Shown: positions 21,250-32,714, counted from the stretch's first letter. The stretch is 64,000 bases of DNA from Acanthosepion lycidas (GCA_963932145.1 OZ010596.1:77507752-77571751); one strand, 5' to 3'. The notes: generated by a model not told the origin, from the letters alone. Numbers and translations are program-made.

Positions 21250-21432
21250 CACACTCTTCTGCCGTCTTTTGAACATGAGTAGAGGTTTATTCCTTATTTC
21301 CTGTTTAGAATTGGGTGTCCAGTTCCTTCTAAAAATCTTCTCGTTCTCTTTCACTCCCGGTATCCCCTTGCGTCTTAGTGGCATTGTCGCCTTGTTTGGC
21401 GTAAAATGATTAAAAAAAAAAAACAACCCCCC
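21250..21432 (+). mobile_element. LINE family A 3' end with poly(A)
   Basis: gtatccccttgcgtcttagtg, gccttgtttggcgtaaaatg, then attaaaaaaaaaa is the 3'-terminal signature repeated at 40,755, 41,403, 41,912 and 54,400. The upstream part (gagtagaggtttattcc...gggtgtccagttccttc) matches the 42.0-42.5-kb repeat. Confidence 0.8.
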
Positions 21433-21539
21433 CCCCAAAAAAAAACAGCAGAGTTTGCTCCGTTATTTGCTTCACGTTTTTGAATTTGGAGTTGTCTTTC
21501 TCCTAGACTGACTGGTAGCCAAAGATTGAGAGCTTAATC

Positions 21540-21697
21540 TACGCTACTATTTAACCCATAACAGGGCGTAAAGTAGGGGAGAGGAGAAGATATTCATTTA
21601 TGCTTTTCCCAAGAGGAAATCGGAATTTGTACTCGACTAGCCAATTCCAATTTCAGCGCCAATATTCTTTACACTACCCGCCCATAGGTATTTACAA
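21540..21697 (-). mobile_element. 5S-tRNA SINE, middle fragment
   Basis: Minus strand: gcgggtagtgtaaagaatat (A-box-like, altered), then ggaattggctagtcgagtac and the body with tcccctactttacgccctg. The 5S head is absent. It abuts the next copy at about 21,703. Confidence 0.75.
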
Positions 21698-21702
21698 TCG
21701 AT

Positions 21703-22085
21703 TGATTGATTTGTTTTTTACGTCTTATCAACCTTTTGCAGGGTATTTAAACCTAGAGTATATTTTTAGATTGTAAGAATTCTTTTGAGATTTTAATGAT
21801 TTCATGGTACAAGTCATGCTAATTAATCCATAGTTGGGGGAGAGAGATGAATGTATATCTTTCCCAAGGGTATTTGCATGTAAAGGAATACAACGAACCC
21901 GAATGGAATTAGAACTCGGCTCTCCGATTTCCAATTCTGAGCCGTTATCCACTACAACGCCCACATATCCAGATTTACAGCACCTGGCATTCCCAAGCGG
22001 TTACCCATCTAGATACTGACCAAGCTCGACGTTGTTTAACTTCGGTGATTGTACGTGTTTCAAAGTGATGTGGTCGTAAGCCAGA
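21703..22085 (-). mobile_element. 5S-tRNA composite SINE, full length (reference copy)
   Basis: Minus strand order: a 5S-like head of about 110 nt (gcttacgaccacatcacttt ... gaagttaaacaacgtcgag ... gtcagtatctagatgggtaa ... ggtgctgtaaatc); a tRNA-like unit of about 80 nt (gggcgttgtagtggataacg ... gccgagttctaattcc); then a unique body of about 150 nt (cccttgggaaagatatac, cccaactatggattaatta) and tail (gataagacgtaaaaaacaaa). The 5S internal promoter (A box, intermediate element, C box region) is recognisable. A head made of 5S plus a tRNA unit is unusual among SINEs. Confidence 0.92.
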
Positions 22086-22104
22086 TATATACAAATTTTA
22101 GGTT

Positions 22105-22480
22105 TGCCTGGTTTAACTTTACAAGAGTGGAGCACCCAATGAGGATAAAAGTAATTGCAGTAATAATTAATGGTCCATGATACCAGCTTATTATGTCACG
22201 GTATAACTCCCGAATAAGCAATCACTGAACTCAGTCTGACACAAGGATACAAATGCGGAGCACCAATGTGGATCCAACACTCGAGAGTGGTAATTACTAA
22301 AACTGGCTTCTTGAACGCAACTCGACAGTGTAACTTACCAATTGGCGTTTACTAAGCTTAAACTCTGGCACAAGGTCACAGATATGAGGCGCTCAGTGCT
22401 GAATAACGCCAATGCAATAGTGTATGTAAAGGTATGTCGCTAACCATTGCTCCTAGTCGAGGTATCTCCGGGCTGTTTTA
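22105..22480 (-). mobile_element. tRNA-SINE fragments, three partial copies
   Basis: Minus-strand family ends recur: the segments containing gtggagcacccaatgagg (22,125), gcggagcaccaatgtggatcc (22,255) and atgaggcgctcagtgctg (22,383), each next to a ccttgtgcc-like complement (gacacaagg, gcacaaggtc). They are degraded and partly tandem. Confidence 0.55.
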
Positions 22481-22945
22481 TGATGTCTTTCGTGTTTTCG
22501 TTGTCGTCAACTGAAACAAAGTGGTTTAGGAAATCCGTCCACTTTGGAAGGAAGTGAATATATATATATGTGCGGGGGGGGGGGGCACGCACGTGTGTCT
22601 TTGTGTGTTTAAATCTTTTTATTCCATTGCATCACAAAGATCAAGAGGAATTTCTAGGCGGTGCCCATCTCCTCCCCTTACCATTACGTGGCAGGATAGA
22701 ATACATGGTATCATGTGGGGAAAAATCATTGATCTAAATGAACTATCTATTCCATCAGCCATTGTCATATATCAATGAAAGGATTTTTTACATCTAGCAA
22801 GGATACAGAGCACAGGGAGAGGTGGATTCATGCCTTTAGCAAGGACATTAGTTGAAAATGAAACTCATTTCGTTTAATTCTTTGCAACGGATTACTAAAA
22901 TTAAAGCTCAAAAGTTTTTCGAACGTCCCATTCTGTGTGTGTGTT
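22481..22945. other. No gene; 5S-SINE body fragment at about 22,795-22,860
   Basis: A short stretch with gggagaggtggattcatgcct resembles the body of the 5S SINE in antisense. A G-run with CA/TG repeats lies at 22,573-22,605. Nothing else is recognisable. Confidence 0.45.
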
Positions 22946-22946
22946 T

Positions 22947-23300
22947 GATTTGTTTTTTACGGATTATCGACCTTTTGCGAGTTATTTAAAGCCAGAAAAA
23001 TCTTTAAATCGTAAGAATCTTTTGGATATAATAATGGTTTAATGATACTAGTCTTACTAATTAACCCATAGCTGGGGAGAGAAGAAGTGGATTCATACAT
23101 AAACTCGAATAAACATAACGAACCCAACGGAATTGGAAATCGGAGATCCGAGTTTCAATTCCGAGCCATTATGCGTTACACCACCTGTATTAATGTAGGG
23201 CTTACAGCACCTGATATTCCTAAGTGGTTACTCATCTGCTCGACGTTGCTTAACTTCGGTAATCGTACGAGAACCGACGTTTCAACGTGATATAAACGAA
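22947..23300 (-). mobile_element. 5S-tRNA composite SINE, near full length
   Basis: Minus strand: gtttatatcacgttgaaacg and cgaagttaagcaacgtcgag (5S head, with an internal deletion before the C box), ggtgctgtaagccctac, then ggtgtaacgcataatggctc (A-box-like) and gaaactcggatctccgat (degraded B box). The body and the cgcaaaaggtcgataatccg tail follow. Same orientation as the copy at 21,703. Confidence 0.88.
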
Positions 23301-23510
23301 AACCCCGTGTTTCTATACTCTACTATACTGTGCAGTCGACAAAATAAAAAACAAACAACACGCATGCGCGAAATTAAAAATAAAATAAAATGGCGACGAT
23401 TTACCCATCGCACCCTATATTTTTTTTTCAAGAATTTCAAATAGAACAAACTTACTTAAGAAAAGGACTATACAAATTATAATGTGTGTGTGTGTGTGTG
23501 CGTGTGTGTG
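23301..23510. other. Spacer with (TG)n microsatellite
   Basis: AT-rich spacer. A TG-repeat run lies at about 23,482-23,512. Confidence 0.7.
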
Positions 23511-23514
23511 TGAT

Positions 23515-24030
23515 TGATTTCACCCCAAACCACTAAGAAAACAGAAAACTTTACTAAGGAACAAGAACAAAAGAAAAGTAACCAGGAGGAGAGTACATTA
23601 CATTTAATTTTTTGATGATTAAAGTTTGCTGGAAATCATGGAGCCGGAAGTGAGTTCCACAAGCGAGAAATGCGAAAATAGAAACTATTAGGATAGAACC
23701 TACGATTACCTCTCGCCATCTAAACTGTGTATTGCCGAGAGATGTCGTCTAGTCTAGTCTTAAATTCATAAAGCCTATTTACCCCGGCGAAGATCTCATC
23801 CGAACAGTTGACACAGAAGTATTTATAGAAAAGCCAGAATGAAGCAACTTTACGCCGAAGCAACTTTATCAGTACCAATAATATGGCTGAGTCTTCTTTG
23901 AATTTTATCAAGGATCTCTAGATATGTGGCGGGGACATCAGACCATATGTGTCAACAATATTCTAAGTATGGATGAATGGTAGACTTATAGACATATATG
24001 ATAGATTCTGGAGAGAAAAAGTATATATTA
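23515..24030 (-). pseudogene. LINE family A, C-terminal fragment and 3' end
   Basis: The minus strand gives KVASFWLFYKYFCVNCSDEI, RLYEFKTRLDDISRQYTV and ...ILLVLIK. FYKYF...CSDEI followed by RLYEFKTR is the conserved C-terminal stretch of this family. The 3' end is the caccccaaacca region near 23,525. Frames are interrupted. Copies of the same region occur at 26.0, 36.9, 48.6, 54.1 and 62.4 kb. Confidence 0.82.
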
Positions 24031-24673
24031 ATTTGTAGTGTTCTTTTTATATTTTACTGAAGGGTGTAGTTGGGTAAAAGTCTCTCTCTGATATATGTTT
24101 CATGAAAATGACTGACAAAGTTCTGTTGAATTTTTATCGCTTGTCTTGCGCGCGAACAATATATTTATTTTTACTTAGTGAGAGAAGAAATTGTTCAAAT
24201 ATCCGTACCGAGTGCTATATATATATATATATATATAGGGGGTGGAGATATATCAATTTTTATATATCAAAACAATTTTAAGAAAAATCTATGACAATGT
24301 GAAAGACATCCCACGAACGTTGATTCCCACTTTGTTAGAAATTTTCCTAATAAATATGTACATATATAGATATATCTATTTTTCTGGAATCAATGCATTT
24401 TAGCCTTGATTGGATTTTATTTCCTATTGCTTAAAAAAAAGTTACATTTTGGTGGATATACGTGCTTGAATAGACGGCATCTTTTATTTTTAACTATAGG
24501 GAAAACCACAGTTTGATCCGGGCAGTTTAAAGCACACAGTATAAGACGTTGGTTTCATTTATAAAATGAGCGGGGATTCGAATTCTCTGAGAGATTACAT
24601 TTCCTCTAAGTTTCTCGAACGCACTGACCGGTAGATATAATTTACAAAGTTAACAAATAGAACAAACGAGGTA
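24031..24673. other. AT-rich spacer, no gene
   Basis: Contains a short (AT)n run near 24,216-24,238 and nothing else that I can support. Confidence 0.6.
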
Positions 24674-24763
24674 TTAGGTCGGTGCAAAAATAATATAAAA
24701 ATAATATCGTTTTTTGACGTATTTTTTAACGTCAAAAACAATATTATTTTTGCACCAACCTAA
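24674..24763. mobile_element. Short mariner-type MITE (90 bp)
   Basis: Nearly a perfect palindrome: ttaggtcggtgcaaaaataa at the left and ttatttttgcaccaacctaa at the right, flanked by TA on both sides (24,672-24,673 and 24,764-24,765). The termini resemble the Hsmar1/MADE1 type. Three siblings lie at 25,884, 27,105 and 33,537. Confidence 0.92.
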
Positions 24764-24774
24764 TATTTACACGA

Positions 24775-25075
24775 ACATTTGTATCCACTAACAGGACATT
24801 ACACCATGCCACACAAGCAATTTCTGCGACTACTTCACCCTCACATCTGGCCACCTGACTCCCCAGACAGCAAATCCCTTGGTTATTATGTGTGGGGTGC
24901 AGTTGAGTGAGAGTCCAACAAAACTCCTTGTAACACCAATGATGAACTGAAGGCAAGGATTATGGCAGCATTCACCAACTTAAACAGGGAGACCATCCAG
25001 AAGAGATGCAGGAGATTCCGAAGTCATCTGGAGGCGGTTGTTGAAGCCAATGGCGATTTTATTGAATAAATTTAC
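24775..25075 (+). pseudogene. Tc1/mariner-superfamily transposase, C-terminal remnant
   Basis: The + frame reads PHIWPPDSPDSKSLGYYVWG followed by AVE, a stop, then ESNKTPCNTNDELKARIMAA and FTNLNRETIQKRCRRFRSHL and finally EAVVEANGDFIE before a stop near 25,070. IWPPxSPD...YYVWG and the ANGDF ending mark a transposase C-terminus of the Tc1/mariner superfamily. A GHYTMPH-like piece upstream may be the remains of the second catalytic Asp region. It is broken by an in-frame TGA, and the rest is missing. It abuts a MITE at its 5' side. Confidence 0.85.
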
Positions 25076-25255
25076 TCTTTAGTATAAGATATTTTGGTAT
25101 AATTTTGGTAAATATATCTGTTAAAATGAGATGTCAGTGTTATCATTTTTGCATAATTTAGACGACAATTACATATACATGTATGTAATCTCATTTTATA
25201 CATACACATAAATATTCACACACACACACACACACACATATATGTATATGCGTAT
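25076..25255. other. Spacer with (CA)n microsatellite
   Basis: A CA run of about 24 bp at 25,216-25,240 in AT-rich sequence. Confidence 0.7.
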
Positions 25256-25480
25256 GCATGTGTGGTAGTTGTAGGTTCATTTTTTGACCTTCTTGGTGTA
25301 AATAGCGAGCTAATCTGTTATTTGTGATTTCAATCCTCCTTGAGGCTCAATCCCTGGTGACTGAAGCGTCTCATAATTAGGATATGCCGATGTAACTCTA
25401 CAATTTTTGGAATTACTTATAATGCAAGCGTGCTTGGCTCCATGTTAACTATGATCTTGTGTCAAACATACTATCATGGG
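25256..25480 (+). mobile_element. tRNA-SINE fragment
   Basis: ttcaatcctccttgaggctcaatccctggtgac is B-box-like sequence in a SINE context, with a gatcttgtgtcaaacatact end near 25,452-25,471. It is degraded, with two partial modules. Confidence 0.5.
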
Positions 25481-25765
25481 CAAGAAGTAAGAGTTTAACA
25501 GCTTCTTAGGACGTGACTATTGTTATAAATCAAAGGTTGCAATCAAGGTCTACAAAGTACCAATTATTTCCTTATTATTAAAAAAATTAAAAATTAAAAA
25601 AATAAATAAACAGAAACGAATACCAACTTTAGAATTTAAGTTACAACCTTACCCTTTTCGATCAGCGGTCAGTTTTATTATATAATATAATTAAGCTTTA
25701 TTTTACTTTGTACACACCTTAACAGTCTTCAACATGATTTTGTTCGACTGCATTGGTTATGGTTA
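25481..25765. other. AT-rich spacer, no gene
   Basis: No open frame or repeat that I recognise. Confidence 0.5.
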
Positions 25766-25769
25766 ACTA

Positions 25770-25875
25770 GTTACTAATACGAGACTATTTCTAGCATACG
25801 GTAGCGGGTTCGATCCTTATAGGGGGACACATTATGTTCCTATGCAAGAGTCGGATAATCTAAATAAACGCCTGT
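25770..25875 (+). mobile_element. tRNA-SINE fragment
   Basis: gcgggttcgatccttatagg is a clear B box, with the family's downstream segment up to about 25,875. A MITE starts 9 bp later. Confidence 0.6.
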
Positions 25876-25883
25876 CATAAATA

Positions 25884-25963
25884 TTACGTTGGTGCAAAAA
25901 TAATTTCGTTTTTTCCCATAGTAACATATGTTAGAAAACGAAATTATTTTTGCACCAACCTAA
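25884..25963. mobile_element. Short mariner-type MITE (80 bp)
   Basis: ttacgttggtgcaaaaataa at the left and ttatttttgcaccaacctaa at the right, with TA duplicated on both sides. The arms extend through tcgttttt/aaaacga, leaving a small loop. Confidence 0.92.
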
Positions 25964-25999
25964 TAGATGCTTAGCTTTTTTTCTTTCTTTCTTTTTTTT

Positions 26000-26310
26000 T
26001 AATCATTTCACCCCAAGCAAGACGATAATGCCACTGGTTCGCAGAAGGTTTACAGGAAATGAAAAAGAATAATGAGAAAAGGCAATAAAGAGACAGGGTT
26101 CAAGAATTGACGTTGAATTTAAATTTTTGGTGATTGCAGTTATCAGGGAAGCAAGAAATCTGAATGGAGTTCCATGGCGAGAAATGCGAGCAAAGAAACT
26201 ATTAGAATAGAAATGACGGTTGCACCAAACTAATTCAACAGTAAAACGCCGGGATCTCGTCACCAATCTCAACACACGCTTGAATTCATGCAATCGATAC
26301 ACTAAGGGGA
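26000..26310 (-). pseudogene. LINE family A, C-terminus and 3' end
   Basis: The minus strand encodes a 99-codon stretch containing RLHEFKRVLRLVTRSRRFTV, ELVWCNRHFYSNSFFARISR and the terminal LRTSGIIVLLGVK, then an atgattaaaa-type 3' end near 26,000. HQFTVEL..CN..FYSNSFF is the family signature. 5'-truncated. Confidence 0.85.
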
Positions 26311-26459
26311 ACAGCTTATATGTCTTGTTAAATAATTCCTCATTGGACGCCCTACCCCTGTGAGTTTATACATCAGAATAAATCTAAGCTTATTAAATAG
26401 TTTATGTTTAGTTTAACGTACCTGAACTTGCGATAGTTTCCCCACTGCCACCAGTAGTC

Positions 26460-26765
26460 GATGTTCGAACTGAGGACAAAGATAAGATCTCAAATGCTGA
26501 TTTTCAAGGCATGCCCTCACCACTTGAAAGATCCGTGATACACAACCTTCTGAACTCCATTTGGCCAAGTGCTGAACTAACCACTACTTTGTTGAACAGA
26601 CTCTTGCGTAAATGCCTCCCGGTTGACAATAATCTTAACCTCTTCAAGTCTAGAGTGAATCGTTAACTATCCTCGTAATCTTCACTTCTTACTTTCTCCT
26701 CTCATATCACACGTCTCTATCAGTAACCCACTTTCGTGGCTACTGGGGCTTAAAGTAGAAGAAAA
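26460..26765 (+). pseudogene. LINE family B, C-terminal fragment
   Basis: The + frame reads LLNRLLRKCLPVDNNLNLFK then SRVNR and a stop. That matches the end of LINE B at 53,500 (RLPRECFP...NLFKSRIN). It ends in the 3' UTR, with a cactttcgtggctactgggg version of the family's ccttgagtggcccttgggcc motif. Confidence 0.8.
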
Positions 26766-26799
26766 TTAGTGTAAAAAAGAAAAAAAGACGTTTTTGTAA

Positions 26800-27015
26800 A
26801 TAAGTCTTGTATGAGGTCACAAATGTGTAGCGCCAGCGAGGATCGAACCCGCTCTAGTAGTGGTGGTACCAGAAATGAACTTGCTAATGATTGATCTCTA
26901 CGGTATGACGTCCGTTTACTATGCAAGTATGGCACAAGGCTATGGCACCCAGTAATGCTCGGGGTCGCTACATTAGCTAACGAATTAGTCTGCGAAGTGA
27001 ATCTGAGCGTCAAAT
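26800..27015 (-). mobile_element. tRNA-derived SINE (two modules)
   Basis: Minus strand: gcgggttcgatcctcgctgg (B box) followed by cgctacacatttgtgacctc; the second module has agcattactgggtgccatag and gccttgtgccatacttgc. Intact B box, decayed A box (ggtaccaccactactagag region). Confidence 0.7.
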
Positions 27016-27104
27016 ATAAGGCTATGCTGATTGGGTTCTCAGGGAAACTCGAATATTAGAAGAAGGAAAAATAACTTCAATACAATATATTGTCTTAAAA
27101 AATA

Positions 27105-27183
27105 TTAGGTCGGTGCAAAAATAATGTCGTTTTTCTTTTGAAGTTGAACGTCAAAAAACGACATTATTTTTGCACCAACCTAA
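27105..27183. mobile_element. Short mariner-type MITE (79 bp)
   Basis: ttaggtcggtgcaaaaataa ... ttatttttgcaccaacctaa with arms extending to gtcgttttt/aaaaacgac and TA on both sides (27,103-27,104 and 27,184-27,185). Confidence 0.93.
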
Positions 27184-27189
27184 TACAAT

Positions 27190-30185
27190 TGTGGCACATG
27201 GCCTAAAATCGGGAGGGGTTGAGGCTGGTCAACACTAACTATCCTATACCTAGCTAATTCGATTCACGACCCATTCACTCATTACAATCCCCACATTCAC
27301 CATAACTTGTTAATCAATAATACTTTACGGTTGGGTACCCCTTTAATAGTTTTAAGTAACCAATCGACGTGGTCTTTGCAAAATTTTAAAACATGTTTTT
27401 CCAGTTTATTGACCTTTTTTTTCCTTTTCTTTTCTCTCCCCACCCTCTCCCACTTCACGGATGACATTCTTATCTTTAAAGAGTGAATAGTTAGGGTTAA
27501 TTTTATAAAATTAGGTAACACACAGTTATTTTTTTTTCTTTTTCGTCAGCGTGAGTACAGACCCACTGTCCCCACCCTCGTCTCTCAAAGTCACGGGTTG
27601 AAGATGAGGAGAGTTGGCGGTGAGGGAGGGGAAACGACGAAAGATTTTTTTTTTTATTATTTATTTTTGACTTGATTGAAAAGCAGGTCATGTGAAGCAG
27701 TCAACATCATCTAACAACAACAAACTATGTTAATCATTTCGTTTCAAGCAAGCGAAAAAAAAAAACAAAAGAAAAAAATCACTTGTCTTCGTCATCAACG
27801 TCACGTAGGAAATAAAGTTCCCGCTAAAAAGAGGCTCCTATTGAGCGATTTCTAACTAACTGGACTCTCGTGCCGTCACCATTCTTATATTAGGTAGTGG
27901 ATATGGTATGTATTCTATGCAATCCCATCTACTGAGGTGGCGGGGGTTTATTTTATATGCCTGCCTCATATCTTGAATATGCCTTATTTAAAACTTTTTG
28001 ACAGCAGATTTAACGTTGTAGAAAATTATCGTGACGAAAGTGTGGACAAAAATAACGGTGCTGGAAGGAAGGAAGAAAGGACGGGTGTGTTCACAATCAA
28101 ATTCAAATACCTTATTTTTATTGCTAAAAAAACATCTTTATCCACACTTTATTTATCTTTTTTTTTTCATTTTTTTTATATCATTTCACCAACAGACTTG
28201 CTTTTTAACTTAAGTTTAGATTGGAAAATTAAATTTCAACCTGTTGTAGTTTTTAGTAGTAATTTATAAATGATCTTGTATTAAAAATTTAGTTTAACTT
28301 TTTTCTTTTTTTTTTTTTTTTGCTAAACTAAAGACGAGTTCATTCTGAATTTTAGGGCTTCAGATTTTGAATACAAACAGACCGTCCTTATATAGGCGCA
28401 ATACAGTCTTATATTCATTTTGTACCCAGAATTTAGTAAAAATAAAAAGTTTAAAAACGATAATAATGGGAACTAAGAAATAACACTTCGACTTGTAAAT
28501 AAAGAAAAAAGTTTAAATTAACCGTAACATATTGTTTTCAATTTTTATTAGGTAGGCTGTTTTTTTAATTATTTATTTTAGTCGTTCTATTTAATTTGTT
28601 AAGACTTTTTTTTTTAAATCAGCTATTGGCGATATGTCGCATTTAATCTTACCACCAACAAATTTACTTTATTAAAAAACAAAATAAAATAATAAATTTA
28701 ATTTTTCTTATAACTTAGTTTTTGAAACAAATTAAAATACTTATTTTATGAAAACGTTTCTCTGATTTTCCTCTTACCCGAACAAAGCTTAACTTTGACT
28801 TTTTTTACACATTGGGACACAAGCTAAAAAAAACTAACCGATTGTGATTGTGAATGATCTTTGTACGTAATTTATTTATTATTATTTGTTGTTGAAATTC
28901 CTGTCTGGTAGAAATTCTATTGTTTGTAACTGCACTGGAAAATTACATTAATTTTTTTCAATTTTTATTACAAGCTAAAAAAAATTCTGTGAAACTCTAG
29001 TTAAAAAAATGGAATTTATTTCCTCTTCATTTCCAATGGTAAAGAATTGTCTATTAAAAAAAACTAAACTGAATCTGTTTCACTTTCAGTGTCTATGAAT
29101 TTGTTTCCTTTAAAACTGGCCATTAAACGAAAGATGGCTCAACTGTTGAAGATGAACTCTTTAAAAAAAAATTACTTTGGTCATTTAAAGACATCGGTTT
29201 ACTAACTAAACTATTCATAATTTTGAAATTTAAGTGTGAAAAGTTTTTTTTATCCCACAAGCAGAGCTGAATGAACCATGACCAACTAAAAATAAGTTAC
29301 TTTATACGTTTTTACCGTTTACCTCCTTTTAACAAAAAGAGCAGAGGAGTAATTAATTATTTATTTTCAACTTTGTCAATTTTTTTTCCACTGCTCTTAA
29401 ATCATAAATTAAAAATTGCATTCAGATTTTCTTTTTTAAATCCTTTCTCCACCAAACTTCACACACGCAAAGAACTGACCACGTCAGAAGATAGAAATAA
29501 GGTTGTTGTTTTTTTCCTCTTTCTTCGCAACAAAACTTAGATTTTCATGTTATATTTTTAGTAAAATCCTGATAATTTTAAAAACAAACAAAATCCCTTC
29601 AGATCTAGAGATTTTTAAATTCTCTTACGCAACAATACACACACACAAACAATCCAATAAAGAAAGGTAAGAGTTTTTTTTTTTTTTTTTTTTTTTAACC
29701 CAGAAGACAAACATTTTAATTTGAAAAATTATTTTTTTTAAATTTATCTTAGGTCCAACAATTGTAATATTTCGAAATTATTTATGTTTCAGAAAACGAC
29801 ACCTTGTTTGTGTCTGATCCAGAACACTAAAGTCAAAATAATTTTAATTAAAATTGCTTACTTACTTACTACATTTCATTTATCATCGCTTGAATAAATT
29901 TTAATTTTACGAAAACTAGCCTCCTCTCAAATTTAAAATCTGATTTTCTTTTTTAATATTTAAATCAATAAAAAAAATCTAATTGTTAACTTTCAAAGTT
30001 CGACATTTAATGACTTATTTTTTAATTTTTTTTATTTTGAAACTTAACTTGTTTAAACTTTAAAGCAAGTCAAATCATTTGACTCAAAAATGTATTCCGT
30101 TTGTAATGGTTAAAAATCCTTTAAGAATTATGAATTTCGTTCACTACAGGTTAAGCACTGGTACCTATGTCAAATAAAAAAAAAA
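27190..30185. other. AT-rich region without a supportable gene
   Basis: Frequent poly(T) and poly(A) runs (for example 28,309-28,321 and 29,674-29,696). Frames of 60-110 codons here are Phe/Ser/Leu/Lys-rich and follow base composition. I looked for splice-flanked coding stretches and saw none that I could defend, and no tRNA or rRNA signature. Confidence 0.55.
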
Positions 30186-30189
30186 AATG

Positions 30190-30520
30190 ATTTAAAGTAC
30201 CTTTTCCGAAAAACAGCATAGCATAATGAAAAAAGGCCCCAAACTTAATAAAAACAATGTTTTATATTGTCAACATGTTTGTTATTAAGAGGAAAGACCT
30301 AGTATATTTATTTATTTTTTTTAATCCTTTCTATCTGGCACGTTTGAAATTTTGGTTAAAAATCTTGTTTTGTATACGTCAACGGCTAACGTAATCACGA
30401 AATGGTTTTGCGTTTTTTTGTTTTTTTGTTTTCTCCGGTGAAAAACATTGATTTGAAGATTCTTGCAAAAATCAAATAATTGTCGGATTTTAATGAAACT
30501 TTATTTTAACAATTTTTTTT
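30190..30520 (+). repeat. Dispersed AT-rich repeat (three copies in window)
   Basis: Sequence gccccaaacttaataaaaac ... gtttgttattaagaggaaag ... aaattttggttaaaaatctt recurs at 50,120-50,275 (+). The reverse complement of about 59,985-60,215 matches it (gttgttattaagaagaaaga, aaattttggttacaaatctt), and further on so does cttgcaaaaatcaaataatt. Its nature (SINE, MITE or other) is unknown. Confidence 0.65.
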
Positions 30521-32714
30521 TTTTTTTTTTATATATATTTAATCACTCTTTAAATTTCAAAAAATGGCTCTCTAAAAATTGTCTTCTGCTATTGTTCAAG
30601 TAGGCAAATCTTGACTTCCTTGAAGTTGGAAATCTACGCATTTTACGTAGGTTCGAAATAAGCAACCACCTCAAACCCGAGGGAGGCTGACTTGCACAAT
30701 AATTTACTTATCTTCGTCTTACAAAAAACGCAGTATGCAACCACAACCAGTGTGGAATGGCTACAGTGTACACCTAGAAAATTTAACCAGTGCAAGATAC
30801 TCTTAAATAAATTTTAATCAAATAATTTAAATAATTACAATATTTTTATTTTGTTTAATAAATTAAAAAATTCATACTTTTTAGAATCTATGTACACTTT
30901 AGTAGACTACACCGTCCAACCTTGATAGCCCATTATTAACGCCGAAGTAACTCGACCAGTCATATGGTCATCAAGAAACGCCCAGCTTCGCAGTTTAGTG
31001 CAATGAAGGGCTACAGATGTTAAGTTATAAATTTATGCATACATTGTCGAGTCATTTGAAGACAAGTCTGGTACAAGGCCAATCTGAAATTAAAAACTGT
31101 TAGAAATTTATATGAGCTAAGGAAAAAATGTCCCAGTTCCCGCGACCCCTGTCACTCTGGCGTCAGCTACACCGACCCTATTTCTCTTTGCGCAATAACA
31201 GGTACTACATTTCGATGGCCGAAAGATTGAACATACGAGCTATTTGAAGCATCTCTAAGTTTATGGTGGATAAGAGAGATGTAAATAGAAAGTTGTTTTG
31301 CCACTTCAAAATCTTGGCTTAAGTATTTAATTCGAATTATTCTTTAATCTTTACACTACGGATATGCCTCTCATTAGTTTGGCACAAGGCTATAGTAATG
31401 TGAGCACATAACGATATCATAGGTGCTCTACACATACATCTACGCACAGTGAAAACCAGTTAACATATATAGGTGTTACTGTTTGTAAACATCATTTCTA
31501 CACAGACACGAATTACTCGTGTGTCGGGTTGCGGGTAGGGTGTACGAATCAGACTGAGAACGTATGTACATCTCCTGTATGGGTTCTTGATTACATACCG
31601 TAGGTAGGTGTGGAGGATGACGTCCTATGAATATTTATGCAACGGTAAATTTATGCGCGACACATTGTTGATTTTGAAGATGAACAATAAACTTTTTACG
31701 TAATTTTTAGTCGATCTAAGTTCGGGCTGGGGACAACTGTACTGGAGTCTTTGACAAGGACATTAAAATTAATTCTCTCTCTCATATCTGTATCTGTCTG
31801 TCAACCCCCTCCTATCTGTGTTTGTGTGTCTCTCTCACACACACATCTGTATCTGTCAGCCTCTCTCTCTCTCTTACATCTCTCTCTAATATATATATAT
31901 ATATATAGTCGTAAACTATTAAATCCATAATTACCTCATATGGAGTATAGATCTATCTATTTCAACCGACGAAAACTTCGTCAGTCTTATTCAACCCCGT
32001 GTTAGAATTAGAAATTTAACTGTGACAGAATTCGAAAAATTGATACAGAACCTATCCATTTCAATGTTGCAGTCAGACGAAAGACACGGTTCAGGGGAAG
32101 GGTGGAAGGTATTAGCCTTAAAGGGAAGCGGTTTTATAAAATTAAATCCGGATATTAACCTTATGACATTAATGATTAAACTGGGGTTACACGAAGAATG
32201 AAGTGTTTTGAAACTAAGAGAGGAACGAAAAGGTTTTGTTTTGTTTGTTTTTTTTTTTTCGTTAATAAATTTATATAGATAGATAAGGTTAAGTTTTTAA
32301 AAAAAAATATACACGTCCCTACTAAAGAACACTCTTTCACAGATAAATTTTATTTTTACCTAAAAGTAAAATATATTTTATAAATTAAAAATAAATTATA
32401 TTTAGAAAATTTATATTAAAGTAAGATTATAACAAAATCAAAATATAAAAAGGCGTTGTAAAGGAAAGAGGGTTCTTAGAACAGGGAGCAATTAGAAGAT
32501 ATAATTAATATGGTGTCTATATATGTGTGTGTTAGCCTCTCTCTCTCCCTCTCACATTTATATCTCAGCCTCTCTAGACAGACACAGCATAGAAATTTAA
32601 CACTTCATAGCGGCAAGGTTTCATGCCTCAAGTGATCTTTATAGAATATCTACAAACGTTCTTTATCTGATATTGAGCTCCTTTCTCCTGTAAATATCAT
32701 CTTTTTTGTTTTGT
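30521..32714. other. No gene; degraded SINE pieces and microsatellites
   Basis: Fragments with ggtacaaggcc (31,069) and tggcacaaggc (31,380) mark decayed tRNA-SINEs. CT-rich and (TA)n runs occur at 31,775-31,910. The remainder has no open frame or motif that I can defend. Confidence 0.5.

Noticed and set aside
27937..28269. 110-codon + frame as a possible exon
   Set aside because: Second half is Phe/Ile/Ser-rich from T-runs; no domain, and I could not identify matching splice sites or a partner exon.
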